Of a stretch of DNA of 64,000 nt, positions 18,518 through 26,923 are shown piece after piece. The stretch comes from Prosthecomicrobium sp. N25. Its GTDB lineage: Bacteria > Pseudomonadota > Alphaproteobacteria > Rhizobiales > Ancalomicrobiaceae. Location: positions 372,001 to 436,000 of the forward strand of contig NZ_JBBCAT010000004.1 in the NCBI RefSeq assembly GCF_037203705.1. The letters run 5' to 3'. A program made the translations under genes and the position numbers. The notes under the pieces are model-generated. The model saw only the letters and a program-made list of their open reading frames with translations. It had not been told where the DNA came from and did no database searches. Positions within the stretch are counted from its first letter, which is position 1. Every line of letters starts with the position of its first letter.

Positions 18518-19687
18518 TCAGACCGCGATCCGGCGGCCAGCGGCGGGGGTGGGATCCTTCGACCCCTCCGTCAGCAGGGGCGCGGCCCTGCGGACCCGCC
18601 TGTAGAGAGCCGGACAACCGTAGCAGAAGGAGCACTTTAGGGACGGATCGCGATCGGCCGCCGAGGGATCCGACGCGAGGCGGCGCATGTCGCGGTAGGC
18701 GGGCCCGTTCCAGATCTCTTCGAGGGGCGTTTCGAAGACGTTGCCGGCAGCCAGCGGGTCGGCGCCCTCGGCATACTGACTGCCGGTCCGGAAGTTGCAG
18801 CAGGGAATCACGTCGCCGTCGAACTTGACCACCATGGACGTGAAGGGCCAGTGGCAGCGCGGCATCAGCCCGGCGGGGTGGGGGCCGACGACGTCGTGGA
18901 GCTCCGGGTCCTCGTCGGTCACGTTGTCGAAGGGATAGGGCGTGATCGGCGTGAAAATATCAGCGCCGGCCTCGAGCGCCAGCGCGCGGACCCGGGCGGC
19001 CTCGCCGGCCGGGTGGTGGGCGTGGGTGACGTACTGCACTTCGACCACCGGGTGCGAGCGCCCGTCCCGGCGCCGGACGGCGCAGAGGCGCCGCAGGTTC
19101 GAGACGACCCAGTCGAAGCGTCCGCGGATGCGCGTCGAGCCGTAGACCTCGGGGGTGGACCCGTCGAGCGCGACGGTGACGTGGGAGATCCCGGACCGGG
19201 CGAGCGCCGCAATTCTGTCGTCCGACAAGGCGTAGCTGAAGTGCGTCGTGATGTGGACGTTCATGCCGGCATGGCTGGCGATGGCGCCGATCTCGTTCAG
19301 CCGGGGATGCATCAGCGGGTCGCCGAAATAGTAGAGACTGACGGCGAGCACGCGGCCGTCCGTCGCCTCGACGAGGCTGCGGAACGGATCGACTTCCATG
19401 CGGTCGGCCTTTCCGAAGCGCTGGGTCGCGAGGCGGCCGTGCCCGGCGCTGTTCGGATCCGCGTGGAGGCACACGGGGCATTGCAGCGCGCAGAGCGGAG
19501 AAATGTCGACCTTCAGCACGGAGGGCGTCCGTCCGGCCCGGCTCCGCCGGGTCGCATAGGCGAGAAGGTTGGCGAGGAGCGTGCGCAGCTTCCGTCCGTC
19601 GAGGCCCTCGAACAGCCAGGCGCGCCGGCGTGCCGCCGAGCGGACCACGCGCTTCGCCAAAGTCACGGACTCGGTCCAAACTCCCAC
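18518..19687 (-). CDS. Radical SAM protein with C-terminal SPASM-like cysteines
   Basis: A 389-residue radical SAM enzyme. The [4Fe-4S]-binding motif C-ALQ-C-PV-C follows SVLKVDISP; the barrel continues with YFGDPLMHP, ITTHFS and VTVALDGS. Near the C-terminus a second cysteine set (RCHWPF, IPCCNFR, LKCSFCYGCP) fits a SPASM or twitch auxiliary cluster domain. Such proteins modify peptides or carbohydrates; no precursor peptide or partner is adjacent, so the substrate is unknown. I chose the GTG at 19687 because aggag lies 5-6 bp upstream; the ATG at 19804 would add 39 residues of poor protein character and begins only 25 bp after the rne terminator, leaving no room for a leader. Confidence 0.88.
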   Translation of the reverse strand: MGVWTESVTLAKRVVRSAARRRAWLFEGLDGRKLRTLLANLLAYATRRSRAGRTPSVLKVDISPLCALQCPVCLHADPNSAGHGRLATQRFGKADRMEVDPFRSLVEATDGRVLAVSLYYFGDPLMHPRLNEIGAIASHAGMNVHITTHFSYALSDDRIAALARSGISHVTVALDGSTPEVYGSTRIRGRFDWVVSNLRRLCAVRRRDGRSHPVVEVQYVTHAHHPAGEAARVRALALEAGADIFTPITPYPFDNVTDEDPELHDVVGPHPAGLMPRCHWPFTSMVVKFDGDVIPCCNFRTGSQYAEGADPLAAGNVFETPLEEIWNGPAYRDMRRLASDPSAADRDPSLKCSFCYGCPALYRRVRRAAPLLTEGSKDPTPAAGRRIAV

Positions 19688-19821
19688 AAGGGTCTCCTGG
19701 CCGGAAAACGCGCCGGCCCGCGCATGCGGTCGAGCGCTTTCGAGAGAGGCCGCGCTCGTATCGCGGGCGCCCTGATCGTCGCAATTCGATGCAAATCCAT
19801 GCATCTACGCTCGTGCTGATA

Positions 19822-19861
19822 AAAAAATAACGGAGGTTGCTCGGGTGGAGCAACCTCCGTT
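19822..19861 (-). terminator. Rho-independent terminator of rne
   Basis: Perfect 14-bp stem aacggaggttgctc / gagcaacctccgtt with loop gggtg, followed on the minus strand by ATTTTTTT. It lies 40 bp after the rne stop and cleanly separates rne from the radical SAM gene, which therefore needs its own promoter inside the next ~130 bp. Confidence 0.95.
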
Positions 19862-19901
19862 CTTGAAGATCGGCAGAGACCGTTAACGCAGAGACTGGAC
19901 G

Positions 19902-22628
19902 TCAGCTCTTGCGAGCCCACCAGCCGGAGCGCTTGGGCTTCGAAGGATCAACCTCGGTCGAGCTCGGGATCGGACGGGCCGCGGCCTGGGGGACCTCGGC
20001 GACTTCCGCCAGCTCCGGCTCGGCGGCGGGCCGTTCTGCGTCCGCGTCGTCCGCCGGGGCAGGGGCCGGGGCAGGGGCCGCCGCCTCGGTTGCGGCGGCC
20101 TCGGGCTCGCTGGCCGGCGTCTCGGCCACGACTTCGGCGGCCGGCTCCGCGGCGACCGCCTTCTTGCGGCTGCGCGGTTTGGCCGGCTTCTTGGCCTTGC
20201 GGCCTTCCTCGACCTCCGCGGTCAGGGTCTCGCGATCGACGACCAGCACGTCCGGCACGGTCTCGGCGGCGGCCTCGACGGGAACGCCGACAGCCTCGGT
20301 GCCGGCGCCGTCGGCAACCGGCTCTGCGGGCTCGGCGGTTACGCCGCCCGTAGCCTCGCCGCCGGTCACCGCACCGGCCGTCTCCTCGCCACCCTCGTCC
20401 GACTCGTCCTCGGCGCCGCCGAACTCCATGTCGGACCCGGCCGTGGTCTCGCCACCCTCGCCGCCTTCACGGCGGTTGCGGCGGCCGCCGCGCCGGCCGC
20501 GGCGGCGACGCTTGCGGCCCTCGCCGTTGCGGTCGCCCTCGGCCGAGGCACGCTCGCCCTCCGCGCCGGCCATCGCCTCGTCCTCGCCCTCGGCCTCCTC
20601 GCCCTCGTCGCCCTCGTAGGATTCGCCGGCCTCGTAGACATCGTCCTGGCGGACGGCACCCTGGGCCTGCGGCGCGCCGGGACGAACCTCCTCGCCGTTG
20701 CGGCCACGGCCGCGACGACGGCGGCGGCGACGGCGGCGTCCACCGTCCTCGCCCTCGGCGCGCGCCTCGCGCGGGCCCTCACGCTCCCGGTCGCGGTCGC
20801 GATCCCGCTCCCGGCTGCGCGGCGGCTCGGCCGCCTCCTCGTCCTCGTCCTCCTCGACGGGCTCCTCGTAGACCTCGTCCTCGGGCTCGATCGACTGCGG
20901 CGTGACAAGCGCCTGCGGACGCGGCTCGGCGGCACGCGTGACCGGGTCGCCCTTCTCGACGACGAACAGGTGGCCGCCCATCGAGGCGTGGTCGTCGGCC
21001 AGGATCGCGATGTCGAGGCCGAAGCGGCGCTCCAGGTCCGACAGGTGGCCGCGCTTCTGGTTCAGGATGTAGAGCGCCACCGTGGTCCGCGTGCGGACGA
21101 TCAGGTCGTGGGTGACGTTCTTGATGAGCGCCTCCTCGAGCGAGCGCAGGACGTGGAGCGCGACCGATTCGGTCGACCGCACCATGCCGGTGCCGCCGCA
21201 ATGCGGGCAGACGATCATCGAGGATTCGAGCACGCCCGTGCGGATGCGCTGGCGCGACATCTCGAGCAGGCCGAAATGCGAGATGCGGCCAACCTGGATG
21301 CGCGCGCGGTCGTTCTTCAGGCAGTCCTTGAGCTTGCGCTCGACCGACCGGTTGTTGCGCTTCTCCTCCATGTCGATGAAGTCGATGACGATCAGGCCGG
21401 CCAGGTCGCGCAGGCGGAGCTGGCGGGCGACCTCCTCGGCGGCCTCGAGGTTCGTCTGGAGGGCGGTGTCCTCGATGTTGTGCTCGCGGGTCGACTTGCC
21501 GGAGTTCACGTCGATCGAGACCAGCGCTTCCGTCTGGTTGATGACGATGTAGCCGCCGGAGCGCAGGACGACCTGGGGCGAGAACATCGCGTCGAGTTGG
21601 CTCTCGACCCCGAAGCGCGTGAAGACCGGGGTCGGCTCCTTGTACTGCTGGACGTTCTTGGCATGGCTCGGCATGAGCATGCGCATGAAGTCCTTGGCCT
21701 CGCGGTAGCCGTCGTCGCCGGAGACGAGGATTTCGTCGATGTCCTTGTTGTAAAGGTCGCGGATCGACCGCTTTATCAGGCTGCCTTCCTCGTAGACGAG
21801 CTTCGGCGCGGTCGACTTCAGGGTCAGTTCGCGCACGTTCTCCCAGAGGCGGAGCAGGTACTCGAAGTCGCGCTTGATCTCGGCCTTGGTGCGGGCGGCG
21901 CCGGCGGTGCGGACGATGACGCCCATGCCCTCCGGAACCTCGAGTTCCTGGGCGATCTTCTTCAGCCGCTTGCGGTCGGTCGGCTGGGTGATCTTGCGGG
22001 AGATGCCGCCGCCCCGGGCGGTGTTGGGCATCAGCACCGAGTAGCGGCCGGCGAGCGACAGGTAGGTGGTCAGCGCCGCGCCCTTGTTGCCGCGCTCCTC
22101 CTTGACGACCTGGACCAGCAGCACCTGGCGGCGCTTGATGACCTCCTGGATCTTGTAGCTCCGCTTCAGCCGGGGCGCGGAGCGGCGCTCCGGCAGCTCC
22201 TCGAGGGCGTCCTCTGAGCCGACCGATTCGACCTGATCCTCCTCGTTCTCGGCATCCTCCGAGGCCTCGTCGCCGTTCGAGGCGGCCGCCTGGGCCTTCT
22301 GGCGGCGCGGGCGAGCGTCCTCGCGGTCCTCGGCGGAGTGCATGCGCGCCTCCTCCTCGAGGAGGGCCTGCCGGTCGGCGACCGGGATCTGGTAGTAGTC
22401 GGGGTGGATCTCCGAGAAGGCCAGGAAGCCGTGCCGGTTGCCGCCGTAGTCGACGAAGGCGGCCTGGAGCGACGGCTCCACGCGGGTGACCTTCGCGAGG
22501 TAGATGTTACCCCTGAGCTGCTTCTTGCTGGCGGCCTCGAAGTCGAATTCCTCGACTCGGCTGCCGCGCACCACCACGACCCGGGTCTCCTCCGGGTGGG
22601 TGGCGTCGATGAGCATCTTGTTCGCCAT
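19902..22628 (-). CDS. rne: Ribonuclease E/G family endoribonuclease (RNase E)
   Basis: Central endonuclease of mRNA decay and rRNA/tRNA processing and scaffold of the degradosome. The 908-residue protein starts MANKMLIDATHPEETRV, has a split S1 domain (NIYLAKVTRVEPSLQAAFVDYG...GFL) interrupted by a charged insertion about residues 95-155, the catalytic DNase I-like region with SIDVNSGKS and VIDFIDM, and the Zn-link CPHCGGTG. From about residue 575 the tail is low-complexity: Glu/Asp stretches, Arg-rich blocks (GRRRRRRRRR-type), then an Ala/Pro/Glu-rich section ending in KPKRSGWWARKS, a conserved alphaproteobacterial C-terminus. The ATG at 22628 gives the canonical N-terminus. A long upstream region may carry an autoregulatory leader. 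Confidence 0.97.
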   Translation of the reverse strand: MANKMLIDATHPEETRVVVVRGSRVEEFDFEAASKKQLRGNIYLAKVTRVEPSLQAAFVDYGGNRHGFLAFSEIHPDYYQIPVADRQALLEEEARMHSAEDREDARPRRQKAQAAASNGDEASEDAENEEDQVESVGSEDALEELPERRSAPRLKRSYKIQEVIKRRQVLLVQVVKEERGNKGAALTTYLSLAGRYSVLMPNTARGGGISRKITQPTDRKRLKKIAQELEVPEGMGVIVRTAGAARTKAEIKRDFEYLLRLWENVRELTLKSTAPKLVYEEGSLIKRSIRDLYNKDIDEILVSGDDGYREAKDFMRMLMPSHAKNVQQYKEPTPVFTRFGVESQLDAMFSPQVVLRSGGYIVINQTEALVSIDVNSGKSTREHNIEDTALQTNLEAAEEVARQLRLRDLAGLIVIDFIDMEEKRNNRSVERKLKDCLKNDRARIQVGRISHFGLLEMSRQRIRTGVLESSMIVCPHCGGTGMVRSTESVALHVLRSLEEALIKNVTHDLIVRTRTTVALYILNQKRGHLSDLERRFGLDIAILADDHASMGGHLFVVEKGDPVTRAAEPRPQALVTPQSIEPEDEVYEEPVEEDEDEEAAEPPRSRERDRDRDREREGPREARAEGEDGGRRRRRRRRRGRGRNGEEVRPGAPQAQGAVRQDDVYEAGESYEGDEGEEAEGEDEAMAGAEGERASAEGDRNGEGRKRRRRGRRGGRRNRREGGEGGETTAGSDMEFGGAEDESDEGGEETAGAVTGGEATGGVTAEPAEPVADGAGTEAVGVPVEAAAETVPDVLVVDRETLTAEVEEGRKAKKPAKPRSRKKAVAAEPAAEVVAETPASEPEAAATEAAAPAPAPAPADDADAERPAAEPELAEVAEVPQAAARPIPSSTEVDPSKPKRSGWWARKS

Positions 22629-23287
22629 TGACAGAAAACTCCGCGGCCCATGCGCGTCGGCCCGGCGACCCATGGGGGTGGCCGGGGCTCGAGGGGGCCG
22701 TTCTGACGGGAGGGAGGAAGAACAGGGCGGGCGCGGAGGCGTGCGCGGCGCGCGATCGGGGCGACAGACGACGCGACGGGTCGCGGTGGTGCTCCGGACC
22801 TCCTTCGGTCGTCCTGGCGGTGATCGTACCCCTCATGGCCTCGGCATGGACCCTGTCACACGAGCGCGACCGCGCAGTCCTCGTGGAAGGGGGGCACGGC
22901 CGGTATTCACGATGCGCGTCGGAGACCGCACCACGCGCGGACGTCCTCGGCGGCGAGGACCCTGCCACCAGCATGCGCGGGCACGCGTCGGCGGCGAGAT
23001 CCAGGACGTCCCGCCCTGAACATCCGGATGAAAAGTCGCGACGTCCGCTCCGGCCGCGTGGTTCGCCGCTCGGGCGAAAACCGGTTCGGGACGCTTGTCC
23101 GCGACGTCGTTTTCCGGAACACGTGTTCGGACGGATGACGAATTCCTTGAGCCCATCTTTTAAGGAGGCATGGCTTCGAATGCAAGGGAAACACCATACG
23201 GGCCGTCGAGGGCGGTAAATGGACCGCGACACGGCGGCGGTCATCCAAGTATCGGGCGGACAACAGGGATCGAGACGGGAGCGGGGC
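22629..23287. other. Divergent region rne / thioesterase; long potential rne leader
   Basis: About 660 bp without a convincing gene. Because E. coli rne is known to be autoregulated through a long 5' leader, this gap may hold a comparable leader, read on the minus strand. It includes a perfect 12-bp palindrome gaacacgtgttc at 23117-23128. A weak -35/-10 pair (TTGCAT-N16-TTAAAA on the minus strand, near 23160-23187) could start the rne transcript. None of this is confirmed. Confidence 0.35.
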
Positions 23288-23722
23288 GTGACGGAACGGA
23301 TGAAGATGTCGGCGGACGAGGTATCGGCCTTCCTGGATCGGGAGTTCCCGCAGATCCACGAGGGCGGGCGCTGCTTCAGCGTCGAGTCGCTCGCCCCGGG
23401 CGAGGCGGTGATGCGCCTGAAGGCGGCGGAGCGGCACCTGCGGCCGGGCGGGACGGTCTCGGGGCCGACGCTCTTCACGCTCGCCGACCTCGCGGCCTAC
23501 GTGGTCATCCTCGGCCATATCGGCCCGGTGGCGCTGGCGGTCACGACGGGCGCCACGATCAACTTCCTGGCGAAGCCCGAGCCCGGGGATCTCCTCTGCA
23601 CCTGCCGAATCCTGAAGCTCGGCCGCCGGCTCATCGTGGTCGAATGCGCGATTCGGGCGGAAGGTCATCCCCAGATCGTCGCCCATGCCACCGCGACCTA
23701 TTCGGTACCGACTAAGACTTGA
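23288..23722 (+). CDS. PaaI/YigI-type hotdog thioesterase
   Basis: A 144-residue hotdog-fold protein, probably an acyl-CoA thioesterase. The pattern RHLRPGGTVSGPTLFTLADLAAYV is the PaaI-like catalytic helix, with the acid residue Asp in TLADLA, followed by strands ALAVTTGATINFLAKP and GDLLCTCRILKLGRRLIVVE. The last strand ends AHATATYSVP. The GTG at 23288 is preceded by a gggagcgggg ribosome site; ATG codons at 23300 and 23306 are alternatives, and an upstream ATG at 23219 gives non-conserved-looking residues. No metabolic neighbour specifies the acyl group. Confidence 0.88.
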   Translation: MTERMKMSADEVSAFLDREFPQIHEGGRCFSVESLAPGEAVMRLKAAERHLRPGGTVSGPTLFTLADLAAYVVILGHIGPVALAVTTGATINFLAKPEPGDLLCTCRILKLGRRLIVVECAIRAEGHPQIVAHATATYSVPTKT

Positions 23723-23930
23723 TTGAGAACCGGGCCGATCACCGCTGAATTTCCCGATCCGCCGGCGGGCACGGCCATGATCTTTCTCACGATCGTCTCA
23801 GCTCGCGATGCCCTTCGTGGCGGTGCCGCAACAGGGTCGTGGGATTTCACCTCGCCGGTCTCGCTTTCATCTTGAACGTCGGGCAGGGACCCGTAGCGTC
23901 AGGTGCTGCCTGCACTTCGGAGATCCCGGC

Positions 23931-24824
23931 ATGATCGGCTCGCGACTACTCCCCGGCGTCCTTCTGGCCGCCGGCCTCCTCGTCGGCCCCGCCGCCACCG
24001 CCGGCCAGCCTGCGGCGCCATCGGCCGCACTCGTCCCGGAGGACGACGGTTTCGAGATCGAGAACGCCTTCGGGTTCGGGCAGGGGGCGGGCATCGCCCA
24101 GAAGGGCGAATGGGAGGTCGGGACGACGCTGTCGGGCCGCTTCGGCAAGAGACGGGGCAGCTATCGGGCGCTCGGCACGGAGACCGAGGCGGAATACGGC
24201 ATCACGGACCGCATCCAGGCCGGCTTCGCGGCCTTCACGTCGAGCCACCGCATCCGTGGTGTGCCGGGCCTCGACAACCGCTCGGCCTTCGGCTTCGACG
24301 GGTTCGCGGTCGGCGGCAAGGCGGTGATCCTGGAGCGCGACGTCGACGGGCCGATCGGCTTCTCGGTGGCGACCGAACTGGAATGGCATCGCTACGACGA
24401 GACCGAGGGCGCGCGCGGCCGCACCTTCGGCAACGAGACGGCGGCGATCCTCGAGGCCTCGCTGGTGCCGAACCTGCTCTACGTCGCAGCCAATGCCGGC
24501 TTCGAGATCGAGCGCGGGCGCGCCCGGGGCGAGAAGGCGGAGACCGAATCGAGCCTCTTCACCAGCGCGGCGCTCGCCTGGCGGTTCCAGCCGCGCATGA
24601 CGCTGGGCGCCGAGGCGCGGCTGGAGCACGCCTTCGAGGGCGTCCTCGGGCGGCACGAGGGCAGCGCGCTCTTCCTCGGCCCGACCTTCTACGCGAAGGT
24701 CTCCAACAAGGTGACGATCTCGGCGGCCTTCGGCACGCAGGTCTGGGGCAGCGGCCCGGGACGGCTCAACCTCGACGCCTTCGAACGGCATCGGGCGATG
24801 GTGCGGGTCGGGGTCGAATTCTGA
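23931..24824 (+). CDS. Predicted outer-membrane beta-barrel protein
   Basis: A 297-residue exported protein. The signal peptide (MIGSRLLPGVLLAAGLLVGPAATAG) is cleaved near residue 25. The mature part is a series of amphipathic strands (WEVGTTLSGRF, AEYGITDRIQAGFAAF, GFSVATELEWHRY, SAALAWRFQPRMTLGAEARL) and ends in a Phe after alternating hydrophobics (VRVGVEF), the BAM recognition signature. It resembles transporter or porin-like proteins but I recognise no family. Start ATG at 23931 is preceded by ggag at 8 bp. Single gene; a short hairpin gatacc...ggtatc follows near 24889-24907. Confidence 0.75.
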   Translation: MIGSRLLPGVLLAAGLLVGPAATAGQPAAPSAALVPEDDGFEIENAFGFGQGAGIAQKGEWEVGTTLSGRFGKRRGSYRALGTETEAEYGITDRIQAGFAAFTSSHRIRGVPGLDNRSAFGFDGFAVGGKAVILERDVDGPIGFSVATELEWHRYDETEGARGRTFGNETAAILEASLVPNLLYVAANAGFEIERGRARGEKAETESSLFTSAALAWRFQPRMTLGAEARLEHAFEGVLGRHEGSALFLGPTFYAKVSNKVTISAAFGTQVWGSGPGRLNLDAFERHRAMVRVGVEF

Positions 24825-24976
24825 GGCGCGGCACGATCCTCTGCGGATCCCCGGCCCTTGCGCCGGAGCCGGACGACTGTGGTGATAGGATACCGCTATG
24901 TGGTATCTGGTTGCCACCATACTCTAAGCCATTGTGTGATCGAAGATTTCGTCCCGGCTCGCCTGCGAGATCGCGC

Positions 24977-25005
24977 TTGACTTCCGCCGTCCCTGGCCTT
25001 ATCAC
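24977..25005 (+). promoter_or_regulatory. Candidate sigma-70 promoter for rplM-rpsI
   Basis: TTGACT at 24977-24982 and TATCAC at 25000-25005 with a 17-bp spacer, about 60 bp before the rplM ATG. The fit to the alphaproteobacterial housekeeping consensus is good at -35 and moderate at -10. The rest of the 240-bp gap before rplM holds nothing I recognise. Confidence 0.55.
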
Positions 25006-25065
25006 CCCGACCGAACGCGGCGGCCGGGAGGTCGCCGCACGATTTTCCGGATCAGGACAAACAAT

Positions 25066-25527
25066 ATGAGCACCTATACGGCGAAGCCGGCCGAGGTGGA
25101 GAAGAAGTGGATCCTGATCGACGCCCAGGGCCTGGTCGTCGGTCGCGTCGCTTCTCTCATCGCCATGCGGCTGCGCGGCAAGCACAAGCCGACCTACACG
25201 CCCCACGTCGATTGCGGCGACAACGTCATCGTGATCAACGCCGACAAGGTGGTGTTCACGGGCAACAAGCTGGCCGACAAGGTCTACTACTGGCACACCG
25301 GGCATCCCGGCGGCGTCAAGGAGCGGACGGCGCGCAAGCTGCTCGAGGGCAACTTCCCGGAGCGCGTGCTCGAGAAGGCCGTCCTGCGCATGCTGCCGCG
25401 CGGGCCGCTCGCCCGCAAGCAGATGACCCACCTGAAGATCTACGCCGGCACCACGCATCCGCACGAGGCCCAGCAGCCCGTCGCGCTCGACGTGAAGAGC
25501 CTCAACCGCAAGAATGCGAGGGCCTGA
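25066..25527 (+). CDS. rplM: 50S ribosomal protein L13
   Basis: Early-assembly 23S rRNA-binding protein of the large subunit. The 153-residue product shows the family pattern [57 protein letters not shown] and [10 protein letters not shown]. It is followed at 2 bp by rpsI, the universal rplM-rpsI pair. Confidence 0.98.
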   Translation: MSTYTAKPAEVEKKWILIDAQGLVVGRVASLIAMRLRGKHKPTYTPHVDCGDNVIVINADKVVFTGNKLADKVYYWHTGHPGGVKERTARKLLEGNFPERVLEKAVLRMLPRGPLARKQMTHLKIYAGTTHPHEAQQPVALDVKSLNRKNARA

Positions 25528-25529
25528 CC

Positions 25530-26015
25530 ATGGCCGAAGTCCAGTCTCTCTCCGAACTCGGCCAGGCCATGGGCGCGCGTCCGGCGGCCCAGCCGGACGC
25601 TCCCGTCCACGTCCGCAAGGTCGACGCCCAGGGCCGCTCCTACGCGACCGGCAAGCGCAAGGACGCGGTCGCCCGCGTGTGGCTGAGCCGCGGCACCGGC
25701 AAGATCACCGTCAACGACAAGGACTTCACCGCCTATTTCGCGCGGCCGGTCCTGCAGATGCTGATCATGCAGCCGATCCTGGCGGCCAACCGCGACGGCC
25801 AGTTCGACATCGTCGCCACCGTCGAGGGCGGCGGCCTGTCGGGCCAGGCGGGCGCGCTGCGCCACGGCCTCTCCAAGGCGCTCACCTACTTCGAGCCGGA
25901 GCTGCGCGGCGTTCTGAAGCCCTACGGCTTCCTGACCCGCGACAGCCGCACGGTGGAGCGCAAGAAGTACGGCCGCCGCAAGGCCCGCCGCAGCTTCCAG
26001 TTCTCGAAGCGCTGA
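25530..26015 (+). CDS. rpsI: 30S ribosomal protein S9
   Basis: Head protein of the small subunit whose C-terminal tail reaches the P-site tRNA. The 161-residue product carries an alphaproteobacterial N-terminal extension of about 38 residues before [15 protein letters not shown]. The C-terminus is the invariant [20 protein letters not shown]. Start ATG at 25530 lies two bases after the rplM stop. Confidence 0.98.
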   Translation: MAEVQSLSELGQAMGARPAAQPDAPVHVRKVDAQGRSYATGKRKDAVARVWLSRGTGKITVNDKDFTAYFARPVLQMLIMQPILAANRDGQFDIVATVEGGGLSGQAGALRHGLSKALTYFEPELRGVLKPYGFLTRDSRTVERKKYGRRKARRSFQFSKR

Positions 26016-26045
26016 CCGGCGCAGACCGGCGCGAAGGTTGCTGAG

Positions 26046-26072
26046 GGGCGGGCCGCGAGGCTCGCCCTTTTT
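26046..26072 (+). terminator. Rho-independent terminator of rplM-rpsI
   Basis: 9-bp stem gggcgggcc / ggctcgccc (one G-T wobble), tetraloop gcga, followed by ttttt. It starts 31 bp after the rpsI stop. Confidence 0.93.
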
Positions 26073-26229
26073 GCGTATCTCCCTGTCGGTCTTGAGATGA
26101 GAGCGTGCTGCCCCAACTCTCGATGCGATGCTTTGAAATACGAGTTTGTAGCGCATGACCGAAGCGGAGGCATATGTTAAGTTGAGTTCCGTAACGTCGG
26201 TTTCCTCGATTCTGCGCCGAGGCTCAATC

Positions 26230-26409
26230 ATGAGGATGAAACGAAAGGAAACTGGAAACACCGGTACTCCGATTGTGGCGGGGTTGGCTCAGAGCGGTAC
26301 CGCAGTACTGAAGACGTACACGCTCCCAGGGGGAAAGAAGATACGTCTGCTACGCCGCGACGCACTGCGGAAGGCGGCAGCTGCTCTTGCGAAAAGCAGC
26401 CATGGCTGA
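26230..26409 (+). CDS. Small basic protein, first gene of an unknown pair
   Basis: A 59-residue basic protein (MRMKRKETGNTGTP...ALAKSSHG). The middle reads as a beta hairpin (TAVLKTYTLPGGKKIRLLRRDAL) followed by a short helix. The frame is open upstream to an ATG at 26155, but only the ATG at 26230 has a fair ribosome site (gagg 7 bp upstream). The stop overlaps the next gene by 8 bp. GC is visibly lower than in rpsI and speB. I recognise no family; a small nucleic-acid-binding or antitoxin-like role is speculation. Confidence 0.55.
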   Translation: MRMKRKETGNTGTPIVAGLAQSGTAVLKTYTLPGGKKIRLLRRDALRKAAAALAKSSHG

Positions 26410-26923
26410 AGTAGAGACAGGCGAGGTACGGATCGTCGGTGCTAGCCGAAGTCTGCGACGGCTGGCAGAGGACAGGAACGACCTCGTCGGGATGATCGCC
26501 TACTCGCTTTTCAAGTTCGAACAATCCGAATGGGCCGAGAGCGCCAAGCCTAAACGTGACGAGGTCGACCGCCATCATGTGACGCTTCAGGAGGCTAGAA
26601 TCGAAAGCCTGCGGTCGAACGCCGCCCTGAAGCTGAGCGAATGGGTGGAGGATCTTGAGGCGGCGTGGCGGGCCGACATGTATGACCAGATCCGTGCCGA
26701 GGTGATTGCGGAGATCGTTAAGGAGATCAATCTCGGAGTTCGGCGCGAGATCGAGCCGCTCGGAGCCAGAATTGATGCGCTCGGTCTCGATGTCTCACGA
26801 AGCAACGATTTCTGGCGCGCTGTCTGGACAAACATGGTGGCCTGGCTTCTCAGTCTCATGGTGTCCGCACTCATCATTGTGTTGTATCTGTTGCCGGGTC
26901 TGAAAATCGTACCGGCGAACTGA
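26402..26923 (+). CDS. Tail-anchored coiled-coil membrane protein of unknown function
   Basis: A 173-residue protein. An N-terminal segment DRNDLVGMIAYSLFKFEQSEW resembles a motif I have seen in uncharacterised bacterial proteins that also end in a membrane helix. The middle (about 60-130) is strongly helical and charged with heptad character (LEAAWRADMYDQIRAEVIAEIVKEINLGVRREI). A single transmembrane helix lies near the C-terminus (MVAWLLSLMVSALIIVLYLL), leaving a short tail. So it is a C-tail-anchored cytoplasmic protein. Overlaps the small basic gene by 8 bp and the speB start by 1 bp (TGATG), implying coupled translation of all three. Lower GC than neighbours suggests transfer. No function can be assigned. 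Confidence 0.7.
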   Translation: MAEVETGEVRIVGASRSLRRLAEDRNDLVGMIAYSLFKFEQSEWAESAKPKRDEVDRHHVTLQEARIESLRSNAALKLSEWVEDLEAAWRADMYDQIRAEVIAEIVKEINLGVRREIEPLGARIDALGLDVSRSNDFWRAVWTNMVAWLLSLMVSALIIVLYLLPGLKIVPAN

